A stretch of 34,736 nucleotides of DNA, from the NCBI RefSeq assembly GCF_014696225.1, contig NZ_JACJPV010000039.1:1-34736 (forward strand), written 5' to 3'. Made by a program: the position numbers and the translations under genes. A model generated the notes under the pieces. It had not been told where the DNA came from. It made no database searches and saw only the letters and a list, made by a program, of their open reading frames with translations. Below, piece after piece: positions 23,815 through 30,995 of the stretch. The stretch's first letter is position 1; each line of letters starts with the position of its first letter. The DNA comes from Anabaena sp. FACHB-1237 (lineage in GTDB: Bacteria > Cyanobacteriota > Cyanobacteriia > Cyanobacteriales > Nostocaceae).

Positions 23815-25653
23815 ATGACAATTACAGTTGAAAACCTTAATAATGTGCCGATTTTAAATAGTGCGATCGCAGATCAAACAACTAAGGTCAATTCTACCTT
23901 CACATTTACATTACCTAAAAATACCTTTTCGGACTTAGACGCAATTAATCCCTATAAAAACCTAGTCATATTTGGTGATAGTTTATCAGATACAGGTAAC
24001 GCCTACCAAGCATCAGGTAATACCTTTCCACTACCACCTAATTATCTAGGTCGTCTTTCTAATGGCTTAATTTGGGTTGATTATCTTGCACTAAATTTAG
24101 GATTTACAGACCAATCAATTCAAAACTTCGCTTTTTTGGGCGCAAATACAGGATTAAATAATACTTTTGGTTCGATAACTGTACCTGGATTACTGACACA
24201 AATTCAGCAATTTAAAACTTTAAATACTGCTACACTCATCGGTAAAGATGGATTGTACGTGATCTGGGCTGGAGCTAACGATTTTCTATATCTTGCCACA
24301 GATCCTGCTCAAGCTGTAACTAATGCAGTTAATAATATTAGTAGTGCAATTACAACGTTAGCAGAATTGGGTGCTAAAGAAATTGTGGTTGGCAATTTAA
24401 CAGATTTAGGTTTTACTCCTTCAAGTATTGCTAATAATAATGTAACTAATGCCACATCAGTTTCTAATTTGTTTAATACATCTTTAAACCAAGCTCTAAC
24501 GAACTTAGAACCAGTCCTCAATGTTGATTTATCTGTGGTAGATATCTTTGGTTTGAGTCAAGCTGTTCAGGCTAATCCTGCTAGTTACAACTTTACTAAT
24601 ATTACCCAACCTCTAATTACAGCCACTAATCCAGTTGACCCAAATCAATACGTTTTCTGGGACAATATTCATCCCACTACAACATTTCATCAATTAGTTG
24701 CGGATACATTTGAAAATACGCTACTCAATGATGGTGTAATTCCTGATTTAATTAAATATTCAGCTACTTTAGCTGATGGCAGTAATTTACCAGACTGGCT
24801 AAATTTTAACTCTACTACTCAAACCTTTACTGGTACTCCTAAAACAGCAAATATAGGCGAATTAAATGTAAAGGTGATTGCTACAGATAAAGCAGGAGCA
24901 AATGTTAGTGATATCTTTACTCTCTATGTCGAAAATGTCAACAATGCACCTACCAACATTACCATAAATAATAGTAACATTGCCGAAAACCAAGCCATTG
25001 GTACAGTAATTGGTAATCTTTCCACTACAGACCCAGATATAGCAAACACCTTTACCTATAGTTTAGTATCAGGAGATGGTGTCACGGATAACGGTTCATT
25101 TATCATTATTGGAAATCAACTCAAAACTAACACTGTATTTGACTTTGAAACCAAGAACAGTTACAGCATTAGAGTCAAAACTACAGATCAAGGAGGGTTA
25201 AGTTATGAAAAACAATTCACTATTAATGTCAATGATCTCAATGAAATTACTGGTAATCCCTCAATTAACAATGGACGTAACTCAATTATAGGAACTAATG
25301 TTTCTGACTATATTACGGGTGGTCCTGGGGCAAAAACTATTACCGGGGGTGCTGGTAATGATTTCTTCGTGTTTACCAATTTCCGAGATGTGGGACAACA
25401 GATTACGGATTTTACTGTGGGAGAAGATAAAATTGTCCTTAGCCAGTTACTTAGCAGTATAAGTTACAATGGAGCTAATCCTATTACAGATCAATACATC
25501 AGATTTGCGGCCGGAACAGGTAATCATGCTAATAGTACATTTTTGCAAATTGACCGGGATGGCATTTCAGGCAGTGCGATATTTAAGAACTTCCTTGAGG
25601 TTAATAATATCACTACCACTGATTTGAACAACGTCAACAATTTTGTTTTCTAA
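23815..25653 (+). CDS. Secreted GDSL/SGNH esterase embedded in Ig/cadherin-like domains, RTX-type C-terminus
   Basis: A 612-residue extracellular protein. Residues 1-43 (NNVPILNSAIADQTTKVNST...FSDLDA) are the first half of a He_PIG/dystroglycan-cadherin domain. Its second half resumes at about 312 (IKYSATLADGSNLPDWLNFN) and ends near 378. Between lies a complete GDSL hydrolase: Ser56 in FGDSLSDTG, Asn155 in GAND, and Asp283/His286 in FWDNIHPT. A cadherin repeat follows (about 379-475). A C-terminal domain comes last, with TGGAGNDFFVF-type sequence and DFTVGEDKI, characteristic of proteins exported by type I secretion without a signal peptide. It probably cleaves an ester bond outside the cell; the substrate is unknown. 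The protein begins in an inter-domain linker, so it may be a piece of a longer ancestor. Confidence 0.88.
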   Translation: MTITVENLNNVPILNSAIADQTTKVNSTFTFTLPKNTFSDLDAINPYKNLVIFGDSLSDTGNAYQASGNTFPLPPNYLGRLSNGLIWVDYLALNLGFTDQSIQNFAFLGANTGLNNTFGSITVPGLLTQIQQFKTLNTATLIGKDGLYVIWAGANDFLYLATDPAQAVTNAVNNISSAITTLAELGAKEIVVGNLTDLGFTPSSIANNNVTNATSVSNLFNTSLNQALTNLEPVLNVDLSVVDIFGLSQAVQANPASYNFTNITQPLITATNPVDPNQYVFWDNIHPTTTFHQLVADTFENTLLNDGVIPDLIKYSATLADGSNLPDWLNFNSTTQTFTGTPKTANIGELNVKVIATDKAGANVSDIFTLYVENVNNAPTNITINNSNIAENQAIGTVIGNLSTTDPDIANTFTYSLVSGDGVTDNGSFIIIGNQLKTNTVFDFETKNSYSIRVKTTDQGGLSYEKQFTINVNDLNEITGNPSINNGRNSIIGTNVSDYITGGPGAKTITGGAGNDFFVFTNFRDVGQQITDFTVGEDKIVLSQLLSSISYNGANPITDQYIRFAAGTGNHANSTFLQIDRDGISGSAIFKNFLEVNNITTTDLNNVNNFVF

Positions 25654-26053
25654 CATTTTCAGAAACTCTATGTAGGGTTTGCACCAAAAAGTCTTTTTGT
25701 GGAGACAGGATATCTACATGACAAATTATACATATCAGATGATAGTTCAATACAGGACTTTGGGTAACAGATAGGTAAAATCTGTATTTCTACCAGTCCA
25801 TCTGCAAATTCCTGTAGCTAGAAAATCAGAATCTTTTTGCCATTGCTATTCACATCCATAAGTAAAAAAAGCTATTCTTGCCAATATAGTTGGTAATAAT
25901 CTTCTGATCTTGCCAAATAAAAAGTATATTAGGATACAATACTTATAATTTATCAAAAAATACAAAATTTGTTTACCAGTTATATTGGTAAAAATCATGG
26001 TGATTTATGGTAAGGTTGGTAAAACGATACTAACTGTACTAAATGTAAAACCC
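25654..26053. other. Spacer and control region before modA
   Basis: No gene is seen on either strand. The promoter-like features for modA are at 25944-25992; the rest is unremarkable. Confidence 0.55.
25944..25992 (+). promoter_or_regulatory. Putative modA promoter with downstream operator
   Basis: A TATAAT box at 25944-25949 is followed about 23 bp later by the inverted repeat TTTACCA-GTTATAT-TGGTAAA (25972-25978 and 25986-25992). A repeat just past the expected transcription start is where a repressor would bind. Further TTGGTAA copies near 25890 and 26015 may belong to the same regulator. No clear -35 box is seen. Confidence 0.4.
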
Positions 26054-26872
26054 ATGTTTAATTTAGCAATAGCCAGAAACAAACTGCTCACCTTCATATT
26101 TACAGTATTATTCACTTTACTATTAATTGTTGGTTTACCAAATATAAGACCTTTTTATGTTTTAGCACAGTTCAATACTACTAATAGTAAGTTATTGATA
26201 TCTGCCGCATCTAGTTTAAAAGAGGTAATGGAAGAGATTAAACCTATTTACCAACAAAATCACCCAAATGTGAATATAAATTATAATTTTGCTAATTCTG
26301 GTGCATTACAGCAACAAATAGAACAAGGTGCACCTGTGGATATATTTATATCTGCTGCAAAAAAACAGGTAGATGCTTTAGAAAAAAAGGGACTCTTAGT
26401 ATCAGGTACTCGTAGTATAGTTGCGAAAAATCGTCTAGTGTTGGTAGTACCTAAAAATGTTGTTGGTGTTACTAGTTTTTACAGTCTGCAAGATGCTAAA
26501 GTGAAAAAAATTGCTATTGGTGAACCAAGAAGTGTACCGGCTGGACAATATGCGGAACAAGTATTAAGAAAGTTGAAGATTTGGGAAAAAGTGAAATCAA
26601 AATTAGTGTTTGCTAATACTGTACGTCAAGTTTTAGCATTTGTAGAGAATGGTAATACTGATGCAGGTTTAGTTTATGTAACTGATGCGAAAATCTCTAA
26701 TAAGGTAAAAGTTGTAGTTACAGCAGATGAAAAATATCATTCTCCAATTATTTATCCATTAGCGGTGGTGAAACGGAGTAAAAATATTGATGTTGCTAAA
26801 GATTTTTCAAAATTTTTAGTTAGTGATCAAGCTAAGGCTATATTTAAGAAATATGGGTTTATTTTGCCTTAG
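26054..26872 (+). CDS. modA: Molybdate ABC transporter substrate-binding protein
   Basis: A periplasmic protein that binds molybdate or tungstate for an ABC importer. The start at 26054 gives a clean signal peptide (MFNLAIARNKLLTFIFTVLF, cleavage near VLA-QFN); TTG and ATG codons further up would add a leader not seen in the family. Typical ligand regions are ISAASSLKEVM, ANSGALQQQIEQGAPVDIF, SVPAGQYAEQ and DAGLVYVTDA. Length without the leader (about 235 residues) fits ModA. The permease and ATPase genes (modB, modC or modBC) are not next to it. The molbindin gene is 300 bp away on the other strand, convergent. Confidence 0.92.
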   Translation: MFNLAIARNKLLTFIFTVLFTLLLIVGLPNIRPFYVLAQFNTTNSKLLISAASSLKEVMEEIKPIYQQNHPNVNINYNFANSGALQQQIEQGAPVDIFISAAKKQVDALEKKGLLVSGTRSIVAKNRLVLVVPKNVVGVTSFYSLQDAKVKKIAIGEPRSVPAGQYAEQVLRKLKIWEKVKSKLVFANTVRQVLAFVENGNTDAGLVYVTDAKISNKVKVVVTADEKYHSPIIYPLAVVKRSKNIDVAKDFSKFLVSDQAKAIFKKYGFILP

Positions 26873-26917
26873 TTATATAGGACTCATCTTAAAATCTTGA
26901 AAAAATTATGTATTGTA

Positions 26918-27000
26918 GGGTGCGTCAGATATTATAAATTTGTTGATTGATAGAATTTATGGGATCTGACGTGGTTGGTGAGCTTACCGAACCACACCCT
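26918..27000. repeat. GGGTGCGTCAGAT hairpin repeat
   Basis: Two nested inverted repeats: GCGTCAGAT...ATCTGACG, and GGTTGGTGAGCTTACCGAACC inside an outer AGGGTG...CACCCT pairing. The same module, TCTGACGTGGTTGGTGAGCT near-identical, forms the middle of the element at 32493-32642, so it can exist with or without AGGACTTAC ends. Confidence 0.65.
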
Positions 27001-27078
27001 AAGTATCTTTTCATAAATCAAATATTATTCCTATAGCTTTAATTAAGATTATGAAATGTGCATAATCACCAAAATCTT

Positions 27079-27106
27079 GTAGGGACAATTCATGAATTGT
27101 CCCTAA
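27079..27106. repeat. 28-bp palindrome GTAGGGACAATTCA, copy 2
   Basis: GTAGGGACAATTCA followed by TGAATTGTCCCTAA, symmetric except for the last base. Sister of 13089-13116, with two base pairs changed on both sides. Confidence 0.75.
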
Positions 27107-27148
27107 GATGAATTGTACAAGATGTCTATACTGAATATACTATTGTTT

Positions 27149-27167
27149 AACAGGCAAGATGCTTGTT
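27149..27167. terminator. Hairpin behind the molbindin gene
   Basis: AACAGGCA-AGA-TGCTTGTT (one G-U pair) lies 13 bp behind the minus-strand molbindin stop, facing the convergent modA side. It is of the gcaagatgc hairpin repeat type; a terminator role is possible. Confidence 0.4.
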
Positions 27168-27180
27168 CCACAAAAGTTTT

Positions 27181-27390
27181 TTAGTCAATTCCAATCATAA
27201 CATCGGTTGCTTTAACAATTGCATAAACTTCTTTACCTTCGCTAAGGTTAAGATTTTCCGCAGATGATTTGGTAATAATTGATGTTACCTCTACTCCTGG
27301 TGCAAGTTCTATGATTATTTCTGTATTGACAGTGCCAAAGGAAATGTGTTTTACTGTACCTTTAAGAGTATTACGAGCGCTAACTTGCAT
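27181..27390 (-). CDS. Molbindin (TOBE/Mop domain protein)
   Basis: A 69-residue single TOBE domain: MQVSARNTLKGTVKHISFG, TEIIIELAPGVEVTSIITK and KEVYAIVKATDVMIGID. This is the molybdopterin-binding protein (Mop) pattern. Such proteins form hexamers that store or buffer molybdate in the cytoplasm. AAGGAGA lies 7 bases before the ATG, and an A+T-rich TATTATATAA box is upstream. It is convergent with modA, so the two molybdate genes are neighbours but not one transcript. Confidence 0.93.
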   Translation of the reverse strand: MQVSARNTLKGTVKHISFGTVNTEIIIELAPGVEVTSIITKSSAENLNLSEGKEVYAIVKATDVMIGID

Positions 27391-27649
27391 TTTTAAGTCT
27401 CCTTGATATTTTGTGATTTATATAATAGATAATATATATCAGAAAATTTCTAATAGCTGTCAGAATTACAGATAGTTTTTATAATTACTAATCAGTGTAA
27501 TGTAGAGTAATTTTGTTTGTAAGAGTGGAAATTTAACTTACTGATTAAATCTTCTAAATGGGAGTAAGTTAAAGGGAGTTTTGTGGTTGAATAGGATTAA
27601 GATAGTTTGCTTATTTTGCGTATCTTGGTTAAAAATTACGAAGTTATTT

Positions 27650-28330
27650 ATGTTAAGACTAATTACTGATTTTGATGGTCCAATTATGGATGTTTCTGAG
27701 CGATATTACCAGGTTTATCTGTTATGTTTAGAAAAAACACGATATTCTGAACAAGAGGTTAGACAACTTTCTAAACAGGAGTTTTGGCAGTTGAAGCGAT
27801 CGCACATTCCTGAAACTCAAATAGCATTAAAATCTGGTTTAGATACTGAACAAGCGCAGCAATTTTCCCAAATTCGCAAAAAGACAGTACATACTCAACC
27901 ATATTTTGACTATGATGTAATGATTCCCACAGCCTTATCAGCATTAACTAAAGTTAAATTTGCTGGTATTGATTTAGCTGTGATGACTATGCGAAGAGTA
28001 AGAGAATTAGATTATGCGTTTAATAAGTATGATTTAGGTAAATTCTTTGCTGAAGATAGGCGTTATTGTTTGGGTAATGACTATGTAAAAACCCGTGATA
28101 TTGAAGATAAACCTTTATTAATGAGTAAAGCTGTAACTGAATTACCACCAGTAACAGATACTTGGATGATTGGAGATACAGAAGCGGATATTGCGGCTGC
28201 TAAAAAGCATAATATTAAGATGATAGCGGTAGAGTCAGGAATACGCGATCGCACACAATTAGCATCATATAACCCAGATTTCATCTTACCAGATTTAGTA
28301 ACAGCAGTGGATTTTATATTAAGTCAATAG
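27650..28330 (+). CDS. HAD-superfamily hydrolase
   Basis: A 226-residue phosphatase-like protein. Motif I is ITDFDGPIMD with the nucleophile Asp7 and acid Asp9. A helical cap follows, then MIGDTEADIAAAK with the motif IV aspartates near the end, and the typical final AVESGIRDRTQLASYNPDFIL. The ATG at 27650 is chosen because motif I must lie close to the N-terminus; the TTG at 27581 would add a Cys-rich, unlike leader. It is probably a small-molecule phosphatase or phosphoglycolate-phosphatase relative; the substrate is unknown. It is convergent with the radical SAM gene, with a hairpin between them. Confidence 0.87.
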   Translation: MLRLITDFDGPIMDVSERYYQVYLLCLEKTRYSEQEVRQLSKQEFWQLKRSHIPETQIALKSGLDTEQAQQFSQIRKKTVHTQPYFDYDVMIPTALSALTKVKFAGIDLAVMTMRRVRELDYAFNKYDLGKFFAEDRRYCLGNDYVKTRDIEDKPLLMSKAVTELPPVTDTWMIGDTEADIAAAKKHNIKMIAVESGIRDRTQLASYNPDFILPDLVTAVDFILSQ

Positions 28331-28353
28331 AGGTGAAATTGTGTATTTGTAAT

Positions 28354-28370
28354 GCGGGCAAAATGCCCGC
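28354..28370. terminator. GCGGGCA-AAA-TGCCCGC hairpin between convergent genes
   Basis: A perfect 7-bp GC-rich stem with a 3-base loop in the 59-bp gap between two converging genes, placed to stop transcription from both sides. It is of the same repeat theme as 6502-6520 and 27149-27167. The U-tract is poor. Confidence 0.45.
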
Positions 28371-28389
28371 TTACTATCAAAAGAATTAC

Positions 28390-29967
28390 CTAAGCTACAA
28401 CTTTTTCCTTCTCAACAACATAGGGTTTTTCAGCACCTTGGGCTAAATAAGCTGCTAATTGACCTTCAATTTCATCGCGGACAATTTGGCGATATTCAAT
28501 GAAATGTTCATTGTGAGCGCAAGTAGAAATATACTGTTCAAATACCTTGGGATTACGTTTGAGAATGCTAAATAAATGATGCCAAAACTTCCATCTAGTT
28601 TCCCGAAGAATACCTTGTCGCCAAAGTACAATTAACAAAGCTTTAATTACTATTAATTCTGGCTTTTTAGGTGCAGGAGTCCAGTCAGGAGAACCTAACA
28701 TTAAAAAACAGCGATAGGTGCGATCTAAATAGGCAACGGGATCATATAAAGCACAAAAAGCCTCCACATATTCCCTAGCGATTTCTTCTAGGGGACGAGT
28801 GGGAATAAAATTCATCAAAGTAGTTTGATTGATATTACCATCTTGATTTTCTCGTAATCTTCCTTCCTTGGTTAAACGATGCCATAAAGCGGTGTTTGGT
28901 AATGCCTGTAACATAGCAAAAGTAGTAGAAGGAATGGCAGCTTGTTCTGCAAATCTGACAATGCGATCGCCAGCACCAGATTTTTCACCATCAAAGCCAA
29001 TAATAAAACCAGCCATTGGCCGCAAACCAGCCTTAATAATAGTTTGCACCGCATCAGCTAAAGAACCACGAGTATTTTGGAACTTCTTAGTTAACTGTAA
29101 ACTTTCCTCATCTGGGGTTTCAATTCCTAAGAATACAGCTTTAAAACCACAGTCAACCATTAACTGCATTAATTCAGGATCTTGGGCTAAATCAACAGAT
29201 GCTTCCGTGTCAAAAAAGAAGGGATAACCGTGTTCTTTAACCCACACTTTTAACTCTTTTAACAACAATTTCACATTGCGTTTATTGCCGATAAAATTAT
29301 CATCAACCATGAATACACTACGTCGCCAACCCAACTCATAGAGATAATCTAATTCTGCTAATAATTGGGCTGGAGTTTTGGTTCTTGGTTTGCGTCCATA
29401 CAACACAATAATGTCACAAAATTCGCATTGAAAAGGGCAACCCCGCGAAAATTGTACAGACATCATATCATAAGCATCAAATTCTAATAAATCAAAACGG
29501 GGAATTGGTGTAATTGTCACATCAGGCTTTTCTGTAGTGCGGAAAACGCCAGATTTTTCGCCTTTTTGTAGAGATTCTACAAACATGGGTAAAGTGATTT
29601 CTCCCTCGTCTAAAATTAAGAAATCAGCCCCTACTTTTTCCACTTCATGGGGAGTAGAAGTAGGATAGGGACCACCCACAGCCACTAATTTTCCGCGTCG
29701 TTTTGCTTCTTGAATTTGCGCTAATAAATCTTGTTTTTGGACAATCATAGCGGAGAAAATCACAATATCTGCCCAAGCCCATTCTTCTTCGGTAGCTGGA
29801 CGAATATTGCGATCTACGAGTTTAAATTCCCATTCTTGGGGTAAAATCGCTGCTACCGTCACTAAACCCAAAGGTGGTAATAGTACCTTTCTGTCCACTA
29901 ATGCCAGGATCTTTTCATAAGACCAAAAGGTTTTGGGAAATATGGGATAAACTAGTAAAACACGCAT
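28390..29967 (-). CDS. B12-binding-domain radical SAM protein with DUF4070
   Basis: A 525-residue enzyme. The N-terminal cobalamin-binding-like domain (MRVLLVYPIFPKTFWSYEK to about 140) lacks the D-x-H-x-x-G lower-ligand motif. The radical SAM core follows, with the cluster motif CPFQCEFC (Cys177, Cys181, Cys184) and the strand VFMVDDNFIG. The C-terminal part matches DUF4070. The architecture is that of cobalamin-dependent methylases, including the hopanoid C-2 methylase HpnP, but cyanobacteria hold several paralogues and I cannot assign this one. The ATG at 29967 has AGGGTGA before it; the GTG five codons upstream is less likely. A 59-bp piece of it is repeated at 30286-30344. Confidence 0.9.
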   Translation of the reverse strand: MRVLLVYPIFPKTFWSYEKILALVDRKVLLPPLGLVTVAAILPQEWEFKLVDRNIRPATEEEWAWADIVIFSAMIVQKQDLLAQIQEAKRRGKLVAVGGPYPTSTPHEVEKVGADFLILDEGEITLPMFVESLQKGEKSGVFRTTEKPDVTITPIPRFDLLEFDAYDMMSVQFSRGCPFQCEFCDIIVLYGRKPRTKTPAQLLAELDYLYELGWRRSVFMVDDNFIGNKRNVKLLLKELKVWVKEHGYPFFFDTEASVDLAQDPELMQLMVDCGFKAVFLGIETPDEESLQLTKKFQNTRGSLADAVQTIIKAGLRPMAGFIIGFDGEKSGAGDRIVRFAEQAAIPSTTFAMLQALPNTALWHRLTKEGRLRENQDGNINQTTLMNFIPTRPLEEIAREYVEAFCALYDPVAYLDRTYRCFLMLGSPDWTPAPKKPELIVIKALLIVLWRQGILRETRWKFWHHLFSILKRNPKVFEQYISTCAHNEHFIEYRQIVRDEIEGQLAAYLAQGAEKPYVVEKEKVVA

Positions 29968-30090
29968 GGTATCACCCTTCACGATTTGATAGTTATCTAA
30001 CTGTAACGAAATTTAGGACTATTTGACTTTTTTATCAATTTGTCTGTTGTGTGTAATAATAGAGCGATAATTTTGATCCCTTAGTTGATT

Positions 30091-30273
30091 ATGAAAGAAC
30101 TGGGATTAGATGAGGAGTTTGTATGGTGTGTTGATGCTTACACACAATAGCCAGAAATCCGGAAATGTATGAGTTTGTTTATGATAATTATAGACGTGCT
30201 TTAATTCATAGGTTTCCCTATGCTATTTTTTATTTTTTATGAGTATGTTGATAATGTAGTAAGTATTACCTAG
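30091..30273 (+). pseudogene. RelE/ParE-type toxin remnant with two frameshifts
   Basis: Three frames in succession give LGLDEEFVWCVDAY, then IARNPEMYEFVYDNYRRALI with HRFPYAIFY, then FYEYVDNVVSIT. Together they match the RelE/ParE toxin pattern (E-F---V-----I--NPE-Y--VY-N-RRAL-RRFPYAIFYE). The first break is at about 30148 and the second at about 30238. No antitoxin partner is visible upstream. Confidence 0.65.
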
Positions 30274-30285
30274 AATATGCTACCG

Positions 30286-30344
30286 GGGTAAAGTGATTTC
30301 TACCTCATCTAAAATTAAGAAATCAGCCCCTACTTTTTCCACTT
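30286..30344. repeat. 59-bp duplicate of the radical SAM gene
   Basis: Matches 29587-29645 of the upstream radical SAM gene in the same orientation, with 57 of 59 bases identical and no gap. In the parent this encodes the region around GADFLILDEGEITLP. It joins the toxin remnant on the left and the transposase remnant on the right. Confidence 0.85.
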
Positions 30345-30347
30345 TCC

Positions 30348-30548
30348 CAACTCTTTGAGGATAAATTCATAGAACATTTATTAGGAGAAGGAATTAAAGC
30401 CCAAGATTTAAATGATGATAAATTAGGAAGAGTTATAGATAGGCTATACAAATATGGACTAACTAAATTGTTTCTAGTAATTGCTTTAGAGGCGGTCAAA
30501 AAATATAGCATATCAACCAAATATTCTCACTTATATTCAACTAAATAA
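30348..30548 (+). pseudogene. IS1634-type (DUF4277) transposase remnant
   Basis: A 66-codon open stretch ending in TAA: QLFEDKFIEHLLGEGIKAQD, LNDDKLGRVIDRLYKYGLTK, then FLVIALEAVKKY and STKYSHLY. This matches from memory the N-terminal region of IS1634-family transposases (...FFEDKP-EHLLG-GI-AEDLNDDKLGR-LD-LY-YG-T--F...). No start, catalytic domain or insertion ends remain. Confidence 0.75.
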
Positions 30549-30995
30549 TCAGGAAAATTCTGGTTAAGTAACAATGTAGGAGTCATTTACAGCACATTCC
30601 ATCTACATAAGGTACACTATGAACACAGCAAGATGCGCGTGTTACAAGGGTTTTATCATTAACATCTGTACCTCATAATAACGGAAACTGCTGTATATAT
30701 TTTTCTGTTTCAAGAATTGGAGAAAATTAAAATTAAATATTCTCGTTTAAGTAGCTTTACAACAAAATGGTCAAGCCGGAAATTTTTGTTTGCATAATTT
30801 ATTTTTTTAAAGTTACTTAAATTTTCTTTATATGTAGTTTTTATATACTACTAATTGAAGTACGGAATGTGGGATATAATTATTTTTTTGTAGATATCTA
30901 ATGCTTAATGATTATTTTTCTCGATCCTTGTACTGATTTACTGATAAACTCTAAATGCAACTTTAAATTAGTACATAAACACTACAAATAATTTC
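30549..30995. other. Spacer before the photolyase gene
   Basis: Apart from MITE copy D (30588-30695), this is A+T-rich sequence with no convincing gene or promoter box. Confidence 0.55.
30588..30695 (+). mobile_element. MITE family 1, copy D
   Basis: The best preserved copy, about 108 bp. TACAGCACATTCCATCTACA mirrors the right end TTATTATGAGG (reverse complement) ... CTGCTGTA, with about 19 of 27 terminal positions pairing. It is followed by TATA, consistent with a TA target. The centre reads AGCAAGATGCGCGTG. Confidence 0.82.

Larger units (their letters stand above)
26873..27180. other. Repeat-filled spacer between modA and the molbindin gene
   Basis: Contains a copy of a GGGTGCGTCAGAT...ACCACACCCT hairpin element (about 26918-27000), a CATAAATCAAATATTATT repeat (27013), the palindrome 27079-27106 and a hairpin AACAGGCA-AGA-TGCTTGTT (27149-27167). 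No gene. Confidence 0.6.

Noticed and set aside
25972..25992. Classic ModE operator before modA
   Set aside because: The inverted repeat is TTTACCA/TGGTAAA, not the TATATAA-type ModE half-sites, so I only call it a candidate operator.
28390..29967. Direct assignment as hpnP
   Set aside because: Architecture fits, but cyanobacteria encode several DUF4070 radical SAM paralogues and no hopanoid gene is adjacent.
30323..30520. 65-codon minus-strand ORF
   Set aside because: It is antisense to the IS1634 transposase remnant and spans the radical SAM copy junction; the plus-strand reading explains the sequence better.
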